Shown piece after piece: positions 54,061 through 64,000 of a stretch of 64,000 nt of DNA (positions within the stretch are counted from its first letter, which is position 1; every line of letters starts with the position of its first letter). The notes below the pieces were generated by a model. It was not told the origin of the DNA and searched no databases. It worked only from the letters and a program-made list of their open reading frames with translations. Origin of the DNA: Paramacrobiotus metropolitanus (taxonomy: Eukaryota > Tardigrada > Eutardigrada > Parachela > Macrobiotidae); assembly GCF_019649055.1 (NCBI RefSeq), contig NW_026570360.1, forward strand, positions 124,001-188,000. The letters are read 5' to 3'. Made by a program: the position numbers and the translations under genes.

Positions 54061-54094
54061 CCCTGCCATTCTGGTTAACGCCAGATTGGCAGGG
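54061..54094. repeat. Hairpin with 14-bp stem and 6-base loop
   Basis: ccctgccattctgg (54061-54074) pairs with ccagattggcaggg (54081-54094) with a single mismatch around the loop ttaacg. It lies about 200 bases before the 245-bp tandem repeat, and may mark the edge of a mobile or structured element. Confidence 0.85.
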
Positions 54095-54287
54095 ACAAGT
54101 CCTGAGCGCTTTCACGGTCGGGTTCTGCCAGCATCCGCCACTGGAGGCTCTCTAGCACCCGTGTAACATCTCACTTCGCCATACTCATCTGGTGGATCTG
54201 ATTCGCTTTGTTCATCCGTCTCTCATATCATGGAGTTGAATCGGTTCCTGAATTCATCCCGCGGAGAAGACTTCGTCGGCCCTGTTG

Positions 54288-54905
54288 GCGGGAAGCTCGG
54301 TATTTCTGAACGTTGTGCTCGATGTGATCTGGGGCGAGTATTAACCCCAGGCGCTTCGGCGCATTTTCGCCATTCAACCAGTGACCTAGTTGGTGCAGCG
54401 TTCGGGGATTCTGCTGTTTTTGCTTTTGGGAACGGTGAGGTTGGAAACCATGGATGTGCGCTCGGGAGCCGCGCTGACTCGAGACCTGCCGTCGCTTGCA
54501 TATCATTTTCGCATTCCGGATTCATGCGGCCTGAGGGTGGGGAGCCTGGAGTTTCTGGATGTTGTGCTCGATGTGATCTGGGGCGAGTATTAACCCAAAG
54601 CGCTTCGGCGCGTTTTCGCCGTTCAACCAGTGACCTAGTTGGTGCAGCGTTCGGGGCTCTGTGTTTTCTGTTTTCGGGAACGCATGGATGTTCATTCTGG
54701 AAGCTGTCGTTTCGCTCACATTGGACCGTGGAGTGGATCTCCCGAACCCTCTGGATGGGTGGATGGGACGTGGAGGTGTAAATTCGGAGTCTCTGTGTGT
54801 CATGCCCGATGGGATCTGGGGCGAGTATTACCCCAAAGCGCTTCGGCGCGTTTTCGCCATTCAACCAGTGATCTAGTTGGTGTGGCGTGTGGAGATTCTG
54901 AGTTT
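54288..54905. repeat. Tandem repeat, unit about 245 bp, roughly 2.5 copies
   Basis: A conserved block of about 100 bases recurs at about 54312-54414, 54561-54660 and 54796-54900. Each has gatctggggcgagtatta, the hairpin word gcgcttcggcgc, ttttcgccattcaaccagtg and a ctagttggtg motif. The flanking parts also align more loosely (gggaacg...catggatg), so the unit is the whole 240-250 bases. The conservation is at nucleotide level and opens frames on both strands (for example 54223-54987 minus). I read those as by-products of the repeat, not genes. Confidence 0.85.
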
Positions 54906-57900
54906 TATGCTGATATTGTTTTGTCTGACTGTCTTTATTGTTCGGTAGATTTACGAATGTTACACGTTGTCTTTGTCGTGCTATCATCGTACTTCACTGT
55001 ACTTGTACTGTTGCTGAATTGAGCTATTGTTTCATTTTTATTCTATTACTGTATTACAGTAGCTGGTGGTGAGTAATATAAGTGAATTATAAGACTGCAT
55101 GTCCCTGTATTATCGCTTGCATATCATTCATCAAATGGGAAAGTATGGCTATCACACTGATTTATCTGGATCATTCCCATTTCCCAGTAGCACAAACCCA
55201 ACTAATGCCAAACCGTACAATGTGGAAAAATGGTTTCAGAATTTAATTTTCAAGGAGACCATTAGTTTTTCTGACAATTTACGCCTCTTCTTAACAAAAC
55301 TCCATGCAGTCAGAAGGTTTACAGAAACTGGAGCACATCACAAGGATCTGCCATGTGATGTCTTTGCGCTCTTCAGCTTCTTGATCATCCATATGCCTGA
55401 CTAACACGGTACACACTACTGTGACTAAACAGTATAAACTTTTTACGGACCGTAAAGCAGCAGCGCGCTGGCAGCTCACTCTAAAACTGCAAGGAAATTT
55501 GGAGAAAGCTAAAACATTTCTGCACAAAAACCCACCTTCGCAAATTTCCGATGAATCCGCAACAGATCGTAAATAATAACAACAATATAAGATAACCAGA
55601 CTCCTTGTCACTAAAAAACTGGCAGATAAGCGCTTTCTACAGGAGGATGATAAAACAAACTCAAGCCAACGATCCCGAATGAATGATCCACAGTTTTTGA
55701 GCAATGGTTCTTTCTGCACAAAATATGCCTGCCAGTGACATCACTAAATCCTCCTCTTGAACCGAAATGAACGATCAACAAAACTAACGTATAACAGAGA
55801 AAGTTGCATTGGTTTCTCCGCTTTGACTATGCTCTGACCCACAGCGAATCACTAAAAGAGTTGTAATTCAAAATTTGCTCAAGTGTGATCTGCTTTACAT
55901 TTGGCGGAAACAGGTGGGCCAAATGGCGCACACAATATTACTTAATTAAAAACACGTGCGCATGTAATTACCTGAGATAACAATAGTTTCTCCAAAATTT
56001 AAGGCTTGCATAAAACTGTCAACCGAAATGAGATGACACAGTGGCACTGTTAATAAAATGAAAAAAACCGGCTCTAAAGGGCATCTTGCCTTGTCTTAGT
56101 GAAAAAGATAATTACTGTATTTTGTCAGTTTAGTAATATAAAATGGTTTATTTCCTGGTTTCAATAGTCGCCTGACCCGAGCCCCCGCCCCTTAAAAATA
56201 ATGCTCGCCTTCACACCTCAACGAACGTAACGTAACTGTCCTACTTGGGCCAATGGTTTACACAAGGAGTGCTACAAAATACATCTGCTAGGATAGAAAA
56301 ATTGTGACCTTTTTATACCGCCGGTCCGCCGATTTAACAAAAGAAAAAATGCATACGTATAATGTTATTATGTGACTATGTACTTCCTTACACTTTACAG
56401 TACGGGTACTTGTCGATTAATGACTTTATTTCAAATTTAGTCAACTTTAAATATACATTTCTTTCAACAATTTCGGAAATTACCACTGATCAAATATCAG
56501 CCGACAGAGACGGTGTAATCATAATAAAAATTCGAGCTAAATTTGATCCTGTCGGCGCTCTTCCTGTGATCGAGATTCGAGGCCGCATATATTGCCTCGC
56601 TGGATTTTGATGCTGATCCGCTGAATATATCCCGTGGTGGTTTAATTCAAATTACCTATGAACCACAATGACTTACTTACCAGTTGCATGAACCGCGAGT
56701 ACTTCCACAAATATTTTAAACTTTTCGCTTAATATATTCACAATTATTGAGCTGGCTAGCTTCTAAATTTTATTACTAACTGCAGTCTGTATAGTTGGGT
56801 TTGCCATCAGTTAGACGATAGATCTATCGGTATAACCTAACGTTATCTACAGATACTCTACCGAAGCACTGGATCGATTAATTTAGGGATCATTAATTTT
56901 AAAATTTTGAGAGCATGCAGAGAGAGCACCTGCATGCGGCTATATTATATTAAGAAGTTGACATGGATTTTGTTTTATTCATCATACAATGCGAGATAGA
57001 ACTAGACTTCGTCACTTTTATTTGTTTTTCTCACGTCACTTTTAGATGAACTATACGCGCTCAACCAACTGCGTTTAACGTCTCGGAAAGAACTAGGTGA
57101 CCATCGGTCGCGCTCCGAACAATCCACAAGTTTTTGCGAATGTTTTGTGTATAGCACGTATGTGTTAGCCTCTACTTGTTGATAAAAAAGCAACAGATGA
57201 AGCGTTTGGCCGTTGTTGAATTGTTTGCCTAGTTTTCCACTAACGTGCAAATAAATTTGAGCAGTATGCAGCATACCGCAGAATATTTAATAGTGACCTT
57301 TTTCTTTCGTCACCAATATAATTAGTCTGATTTCATATGCCTTCCGAGTAAACTGGAAAACCTTGCTAAATTCTTTCGGAAACGCCGGGATTTTCTAAAG
57401 AAAATCTATAGTTTAGCGTACTGTATGTGAGAAACTTATTATCCGGCTTGAACAAAGGTTATTCTTTAAATGCGTCAATTCAAGCCAGCATATAATTCGA
57501 AATGGCGGAGAGGATTCTACGTTTCGGTTAAGCTTTAATTTTCATACACATGTCCGTGGTCATGGATGTTACTGTCTACATGATACAGTACGAGTAAATT
57601 ATTGCACATATGTATTCATTTAAATAAATATAGGTATTCATTTACTGTAACTGTAAGAATTTCTAATTTGCTCAGATTGCACACTATACAACGAAGTATT
57701 GCACCTATATCACACGTCCAGTGACGTCCTGCAACGTAAAGCCGAAGCCGGTTCTGTCGTAGAAAGAATATTGGTCCCTTGTGCCCACTTTTGCGTTAGT
57801 TCACACAAAATCATTCGTACCATGGTACATAGCATTTACGCATTGTACAATACACCTCGCCTTGGCTCTACATTGGCTAAAATTGTTGTGGTAACATGTG

Positions 57901-58527
57901 TTGACAGTTTATGACTATGATTAGCTAGCAACAAATATCATAAAGATTTAGATTGAACTTCCACCTGTGCCGTAGATAATAGAGTGGAATACGTACAAAT
58001 GTCGCTGGTTCTACATGAGTAGAGCATGCGTCGATTCGGCTCACAGTTTTGGAAGGTCGGCAATGGCATCGAACACCAAACGCTAAGGTTGTATATTTTG
58101 CAAGCTTAAGCAAAACCTGCTAGATAAACATTGTGCTTTATGAATGTGTTACCAGCAGCAGCAGAAAAACTCTTCATTTTGCACAGCTCTTTGTATTACG
58201 CATGCATATATTGGAACGGAATCTTTTACCCTGTGAAACCGTCTACACAAACTTTTGTTAACTTGTTGCCTCGAGCTGAAAACGCAGAAACAGAAATTCG
58301 AAAATAATATACTTCCAAATACAAACCTGATATCTTCTAATTTGCAAAGGGTGTGTTATTCCTCCTAGGGAAGCGATAATTAGAAGAATAATTTTAACAA
58401 CCTGTCGGGACGATCAGGCGGATGTTAATTGTGAGCGTGCGTTGAGCACATTGGGCATCTACACTCGTATAAAATTCCGCGCGTGATTTGGTTTGGTGGA
58501 ATTATCACCGTTAATCGAATCAACAGT

Positions 58528-61500
58528 ATGGATCAGCCACTATCTGAACGTCATATTACAAATTCTCAAGGACTAAATCTGTTTTGCCGTTATTTCCGGC
58601 CGGATTCAGTTCGCTATCCAATCCCACGGTAGGTTATGCTGGTGTGAAAACTGAAAACTGCTTGATTATTGTTCTATAAGTACGATACAATGCCGTATGC
58701 AGTGTTCTGTACGGCATGAATAATAATTGTAGTTTGCGAATAGATTTCAAAATGAAATGCTGTGGTCAGTCGCGATATGTAGCACCCATGTCGGACACTG
58801 ACGATGTGTTTCTTATTTAAAGTCGGTGTGTAAATGTGCTTTTCACGTTTTTCATCTTTTACTTGCAAGGACAGTTTTTATACTGTTTGCATTTGAACGA
58901 CTGCAAGGAAATACAACCTAGTGAGTGGAATCGTACCCACTACTAGAGTAGGTACGTAAGGAGTTTTTTAGCTTTCTTGCATGAACAATATTTATGGAAT
59001 ATGGCATTTCATTGCACGATTTCAATTTTTCTCTTTAGATATTTGATTTTACGTTCTGCAATTTTTCACTTTTTCCCGATGCCGCTAATTGTAAAATTGC
59101 TCCTTACATAACGTAGCCATATTTTTGTAAGCCGCGCAAGTTATGGAACTTCCGGTGCACTGACCATGAGTTCGATAAAAGCCGAATAATTCTACAAGCT
59201 GAACTTTAACACGCAACGGTTGCAGCTTCGCAAAACTGTAAAAATTTATTTTATCATGATGTTGGTAGTTACTTGCATAGTTGCATATTACCTCATTTTG
59301 TCGATTATTTCTTTTCATTCCTGATTGAAATAATTGTGGCTTGGATGTGTTTCTTTCATGCTAACCTCAGAACAATAAAATATAATTTATGCATTTATCA
59401 ATAATCACTACATAGTGATTAGTGCATGCATCATTATTAGAAAAGTTCGGCAAAAATCACAGCTCTGGGTACAAGTACTTTCTGTTAGGTACGCAATTTC
59501 TGCTTTCATGATCAAAGTTAAACTCTAGCAAGGTAACGCGACCATGGCCGGTGCATTTTAATGCAAATGTTTTCACTTCGCATTTGCAAGCAACCAGTGT
59601 GCAGTGTTGAATTTTTATTATGTATTGTGGCCACACAAATCCGTGAAACCATAATGATTTTTAACTAATTATTTGAATCGTTCATTATTCGTTCTGTGCG
59701 TGCAGATGCGCGTGCACGTTTACTTAAAAAATGATAAAGAATGGAAATATCTGCACTTCTGTTGTTACGTTCACACAATTATTAAATCGCTGGATCTCGT
59801 GGGCAGCACGAAATATAAAATAATATAATGTTTTCTAATTTCAAGTTGTGTCATCACCGCTGACCGATAATCCATATACTCGTACTGGTTTCTGCCGAAT
59901 GTCAAGCACGCACAAAGATCTGTTACAGTACTACCATGGAAAATTATATACTATTCTAGCAGATTTAGTTTGCCATGGTACTACTGTACAAGTACTCTAT
60001 GTCCATAATGTCCGCAGCCATAACTTACGGAAGAAGATTACAAAACTATCCTATTCTGTACTCAGTACCGCGCCGTAAAAAAAGCTTATAGAACAAATAA
60101 AAAAAGAAGAAAGAAGACATAAAAAACAGGATGTTCACTTTCGTTAGTCTTGCAGCGCTGTGATCCTTTATTTGCACGGTTATGCTGAATATTTCGGAAC
60201 GGACGATGCAGTCATAGACGGTCTGCTGGATGCCGGTTTCCTCGTTTTCGGACACGATCACGGTATATGTAATAACGAAGTCATAATTTCAGAAAGAATA
60301 AAACACTTTACTAAGTGTGAGTTGACTATAATATGCAGTATTTCAAAAGCTGCCTAGCTACAATACGGTGTAGTCTATTCTGCACATTTTCACTGTTTGA
60401 ATATAAGAGCTACTTTATATCGTTTCACCATTATTCCAATTTCGGCGATGCCTAGTTGGTCACGGTAAAAGCGAAGGAACTCGCGGGCAAATTAAAAACG
60501 TGGATACGTATGTCCGTGATGTTTTGATCCATATTGATAAAGTGCGTGGATCGCTACCAGACGTGCCGTTTTTTATATTGGGTCATTCAATGGTAAGCTA
60601 ACAAGTAAGTAATTAACTGTAAAATGTTAGTAGTAATAAGCAGATGACTTTACGCAACCGCATTTCCGATCCAGTTAAATTCCTTTTCCTAAATATTTAT
60701 AAAACTACCCCATTACTTTCTTCAATTCTAAAAATTCTCAACCGAGGCCGGAGGCCGAGGTTGAGCTTGTAACACCAACGAAGGCGCGCGGCACTTACTG
60801 TTTGACGTGAGTGCACTTCAACAATACTCGTATAATTTACAGCATCCGAAAATACGTGTACGATTATCATATTAATATCGTAATGATATCAGTTTAGAAA
60901 GAAACATAGCATGGGAAGTTCGAAACTTCCCATAATAATGCCATGACAAAGAAAAAAGACGGGCTATGAAACTCTGCTTTTAGGGAGGCGCAATAGCACT
61001 TCTCGCCGGTATCGAAAAGCCGAATATATGCCAGGGCATGATTTTAATAGGCCCAATGATCGTTGGTAATCCGGAAACTGCTACACCAACAAAGCGATTT
61101 TTGGCGAAAATCTTTTCAAAGCTTACGCCGAATTTAGGTATGGAATTTCGTATCTGTGCAAGTACACTAGTACTGCCAATAAGGCCGGAGCACCGGTCAC
61201 AACCGAAATAAAATTTCTGCGTTTACTGCGAGAACAAGAATTTTGAATTCACAATGAAATTTGATTTACAGGTCTTGCAAATATTAACAACGACGACTTA
61301 TGTCGGGATCGCGCTGTGGTAAGTACAATATTAATTTCATATCGCCCCCAAAATTTATTCAAGCATTGCCGGCCTATTCCTCATTCCAGGTTGATCGTTT
61401 TAATACCGACGAACTGATTTTTCGAGGAAAACTTAGTGTGGAAACCGCACATGTGTTACTATGCGCCGCTGACCGAATTGTGGACAACATGGAGCGGATA

Positions 61501-61809
61501 ACATGGCCCTTGCTGTGCATCCACGGTGACACGGACCGAATATGCGACGTCAGGGGAGCTGAAGTATTGCTGGAAAAGGCCGCCAGTGTCGATAAAACAG
61601 TTTCGGTTTGTTAAACTTGTTAATATTGAAGTGGCTTAACGTCGATTTAGTTATAAAAATTCGTGATCATGATTATTTCTGAATTTCCATCGCAGATATA
61701 TCCCGGCTCTTATCATCGAGTACATAACGAACCGAACAACGTAGGAACGAAATGTGTCAACGAAGTCATCTCGTGGATAAACGCACGCATCCCCTCCGGA
61801 AACAATTGA
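58528..61809 (+). CDS. MGLL: Monoglyceride lipase, serine hydrolase
   Basis: Seven exons close in phase: 58528-58628, 60156-60262, 60456-60592, 60984-61137, 61272-61318, 61390-61605 and 61696-61809, giving 291 aa (human 303). The alpha/beta-hydrolase core shows LYLHGYAEYFG (oxyanion region; vertebrates have HGAGEH), GHDHVGHGKSEG, the nucleophile elbow GHSMGGAIAL split by an intron, the acid in HGDTDRICD, and the catalytic His in YHRVHNE. Role: hydrolysis of 2-acylglycerols, including the endocannabinoid 2-AG, at membranes or lipid droplets. The HGAGEH to HGYAEY change sits beside the active site and is the main departure from vertebrate enzymes. The e6 donor (TCG|gtttgt) is non-consensus. Intron 1 is 1.5 kb and empty. 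Confidence 0.93.
58629..60155. other. Long first intron of the lipase gene
   Basis: This 1.5-kb AT-rich intron shows no exon, repeat or RNA gene that I can support. Confidence 0.5.
60911..60933. repeat. Short palindrome, 10-bp arms, 3-base spacer
   Basis: ATGGGAAGTT (60911-60920) and AACTTCCCAT (60924-60933) are exact reverse complements around cga, in lipase intron 3. Confidence 0.9.
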
Positions 61810-62150
61810 AAGTTTATTTTTACAACGGATCGGAAATGGCAATACAATTCTGAAATCATGAATTTTCTTCCAAAGATTTAATTAACCCTAAACGATTCCT
61901 TCCGTGTCACGAACGTGATGCTCATGCGCCAAAAGGGCAAAACGCAAATAATTATGAAGCACATAATTGTGCAGTCTATTTTTGTCTACAACTCTAAATA
62001 ATTTTAAATTGCCGAAAATAATCTTTGCGCAAGCATAATAGTTATAAATAAAACTATAGATGCGATAAAGCACATTTAACCCATCACTCGTATTAATTCG
62101 ATTTTTTATATCTTTGATCAAAAATAACTACCAGTAGGCGGTAGTTGAAT
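61810..62150. other. Tail-to-tail gap between the lipase gene and EEF1AKMT1
   Basis: 341 bases. A plus-strand AATAAA at about 62047-62052 would place the lipase polyadenylation site about 100 bases from the EEF1AKMT1 stop, so the two 3' UTRs probably approach or overlap. Confidence 0.55.
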
Positions 62151-63166
62151 TTACAAGTTGTCAAGAACAGAAGGATCATAATTAGTAAAAGTTGCAAAGG
62201 AATTCGACAATTTGCTTTTATGTACCGGCGAATAGCGGCATTTTTTGACACTCAGCAATTTTGCAGCCGTGTCTTCCATGATTTCACCGGTGCACAAAAG
62301 AACTTTACATTCAGGTTTCGCCAATTTTCTCACGGCTAAAGATACTTTTTCCAAGCATTCTTCCGAAAGAAACGGTGGATCAGCCGCAATGAAGGCGAAT
62401 TTTCCCATTAATTGTGAAGGGATGTCATCCGGAAGGTTATAGTCATAGAAAACAAACTTGTCTCCAGCGGTTATTCGAAATCTATCGTCATACTCCAACA
62501 GCACCATTTCGCGATCTCGCAGAGCAACAGAATCGTGGCCGTGAAACTTCAGGAGGGCAGCGAACAGCGAAGGACAGCTAATGCAACATATTCTGCAAAT
62601 ACCAGCAATAATCCCAAGTAATCAGCGTAGAAAACGTAAACAAATCCCGGGCATGCAGAATATTTTTGCTTGCAAACGTCAAACTTACGCTTCGCCAGGT
62701 TCTGTGCTCTCCCAAACTTCTCGCGCCAGCATCTGACAGGTGGATTCATCGTACCAAAACTGGCTTAATTGCTGAAAAATTTTAAGATTATTAAGCAGGA
62801 AGTAAGCATCCCATTCTAGCTGCGGTACAGTAGAGCAAATACGCTTACTTACCATTTGTATTTCATTTAATAATTTAAATTAACCACAAAAATTACTACA
62901 AATGCACGATAAGCGCCAATACTGTATATAACTAAGCAGACTACAACTTCACAAGATTCTACCAGGACGGCTAACTTCGAAGCACACCTGCTTACCCAAT
63001 TCTCTGACACCGGCAAACTGTCAGTTCCAGAGAGTAATCCAGTTTCTTGTTCTCTTCGAAATTCTGCTAGCGCTCGCAATGTTTCCTCGGATAGAGCGGG
63101 AGGATCATCGTCATCATGGTCGTTATCAAATGGCTTATCCGTATGCTCTACCGTCGAAGCACTCAT
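62151..63166 (-). CDS. EEF1AKMT1: eEF1A lysine methyltransferase 1 (formerly N6AMT2)
   Basis: Three exons, 63166-62996, 62771-62689 and 62592-62151, join in phase to give 231 aa (human 214). It starts MSASTVEHTDKPFDND, then ALSEETLRALAEFRREQ, the family landmark QLSQFWYDEST, YDDRFRITAGDKFVFYDYNL, and the catalytic D/NPPF-type motif in FIAADPPFLSEECLEK, followed by LLCTGEIMEDTAAKLL and CRYSP. Role: SAM-dependent methylation of one lysine of elongation factor 1A in the cytosol. The N-terminal acidic stretch (DNDHDDDDPP) is longer than in vertebrates. The start is the first ATG of the exon and lies 241 bases from the divergent gene. Confidence 0.95.
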
Positions 63167-63407
63167 GACGTCCAATAGCGTCCAATAACTAAAACTTAGA
63201 ACAAAGTAACTCTGAACTGCAAGAAATTGTGCTTTCTTGCAAGGCGGTGTTTTGTCGGTGAAATAATCTGCCAACTGTATATTTCAAAACGCCTGGAAAG
63301 CAGAAAAAATTTTAACTGTAAAAATTGAAACTAAACTAAACTACGAGTACAAAACTACAGCATCTTATCGGTCGGATCTGCCCTACAATCGAAGGGCGGT
63401 TTGAATC
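63167..63407. promoter_or_regulatory. Compact bidirectional promoter region
   Basis: Only 241 bases separate the start codons of two divergent genes, EEF1AKMT1 (-) and the partial gene at 63408 (+), so one short region must serve both. No clear TATA box is visible. Confidence 0.45.
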
Positions 63408-64000
63408 ATGAGTGCGAAATGCTTTCTAGCAGACGCGAGGTCGCGCAGTGAAAACTGGCAGCTGCAAGTTTGCAACGGTATTTTGGACAATTTGCCCATA
63501 GCGACAGAGTACAATACAGAGTTAAAATTCAGCGGTTTTAATATTTTCTGGGCTTTCTTAAATTTTCTGGTTCAAAGTCTCCAAATCTTAGGTTTTATTG
63601 CGCTGAATGTCCTCCACTGCTTTGCTGATCAAAATTTGCAACGCGCTCTAGATCTACAGTTTCATCCCATGGCCTATAACGACTGTCCCGTGGTCACTCT
63701 CAATACTTCCGATGAAAATGGACTGGGTGCACTGCAATAGTTGTTTTTTACAGCCGAATATAGAAGTGGATATCTTGAAATTTATCATTACCAACTGCGG
63801 TATGTGCGAGCCGTTTTATAAAGCTTACTTAATCATCCAAGAAGATCCCTTTCATTCTATATTTTTACCGCGCCCATGCTTATGATGAGACTTATCGTAC
63901 ACGCACACTGTGTACGTGACGTTTTAATATCAGTAACTGTTTTACTTTCAGGGCACTTATTTTGTCGGAGATGTGCAGGTGAGCAGGTTTCATTGCCGTC
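63408..64000 (+). CDS. Partial unrecognised gene running off the window
   Basis: ATG 63408 opens MSAKCFLADARSRSENWQLQ, continuing to about 63534, where a donor-like G|GTTTTA and an acceptor (aaatcttag) at 63591 allow an in-phase 57-nt intron. The next block (NVLHCFADQNLQRALDLQFH) is open to 63740. Beyond it, frames with coding character appear after acceptors at 63753 (EYRSGYLEIYHYQLR) and near 63951, but the donor that would link them implies a 27-nt intron, which is implausibly short. So exon structure past 63726 is uncertain. I do not recognise a family. The 3' end lies outside the window. Confidence 0.35.

Noticed and set aside
54223-54987. 254-codon open frame on the minus strand
   Set aside because: It lies wholly in the 245-bp tandem repeat. 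The repeat is conserved at nucleotide level in every frame, and the frame has no domain or splice support.
55291-55719. 142-codon minus-strand open frame with hydrophobic stretches
   Set aside because: It is overlapped by an equally open plus-strand frame and has no recognisable domain or splice context, so chance is the simplest explanation.

Overview
The window is nuclear DNA from an animal. Nearly every gene is split by GT-AG introns, most about 60-600 bases long, and the products are metazoan housekeeping and signalling proteins: LRRC57, MAPKAPK2, UBE2A/RAD6, ATP synthase delta, PEX6, CSTF3, RNF14, cathepsin Z, MON2, a PAR/NFIL3-like bZIP factor, Rho1/RhoA, monoglyceride lipase and EEF1AKMT1. 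Gene density (about 16 loci in 64 kb) and short introns point to a small-genome invertebrate. I cannot place it to phylum from the sequence alone. There are no operons, CRISPR arrays, rRNA genes or convincing tRNA genes.

Layout. 0.7-3.0 kb: LRRC57 (-). 4.5-8.9 kb: MAPKAPK2 (-), head to head with UBE2A (+, 10.7-12.0 kb). 13.1-14.3 kb: ATP5F1D (+), tail to tail with an Sgf11-type zinc-finger gene (-, 14.8-16.5 kb). 17.6-21.2 kb: PEX6 (-), head to head with an unrecognised basic coiled-coil gene (+, 22.1-24.3 kb). 24.8-29.2 kb: CSTF3 (-), head to head with RNF14 (+, 31.5-34.5 kb). 35.4-37.9 kb: cathepsin Z (-). 38.8-49.9 kb: MON2 (+, 26 exons traced), whose 3.6-kb intron holds a complete bZIP gene on the other strand and a tRNA-derived SINE-like fragment. 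52.1-53.7 kb: Rho1 (-). 53.7-58.5 kb: the largest gene-poor stretch, with a 14-bp-stem hairpin and a tandem repeat of about 245 bp carrying a conserved UUCG hairpin. 58.5-61.8 kb: monoglyceride lipase (+), tail to tail with EEF1AKMT1 (-, 62.2-63.2 kb), which diverges from a partial unrecognised gene (+, 63.4 kb to the window end).

The genes do not form one pathway. The repeated head-to-head pairs probably share promoters. I reconstructed splice sites by hand, checking reading-frame phase exon by exon. Most genes close perfectly. Three coding exons (ATP5F1D, cathepsin Z, MON2) need one base added or removed to stay in frame, and two more loci (CSTF3 and the 22-24 kb gene) may have the same problem. 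That pattern suggests residual assembly indels more than pseudogenes.

Other non-genic structure: a near-perfect palindrome with 27-bp arms in an LRRC57 intron, two smaller palindromes, and frequent AGTAC-containing words in non-coding DNA. Protein-level oddities include a long acidic tail on the RAD6 homologue, a PEX6 whose first ATPase domain has lost both Walker motifs, and an RNF14 homologue with a Ser/Asp tail broken by a hydrophobic patch. I saw no clear new multi-gene system. The most open items are the 22-24 kb gene, the Sgf11-like protein and the 54-kb repeat array.
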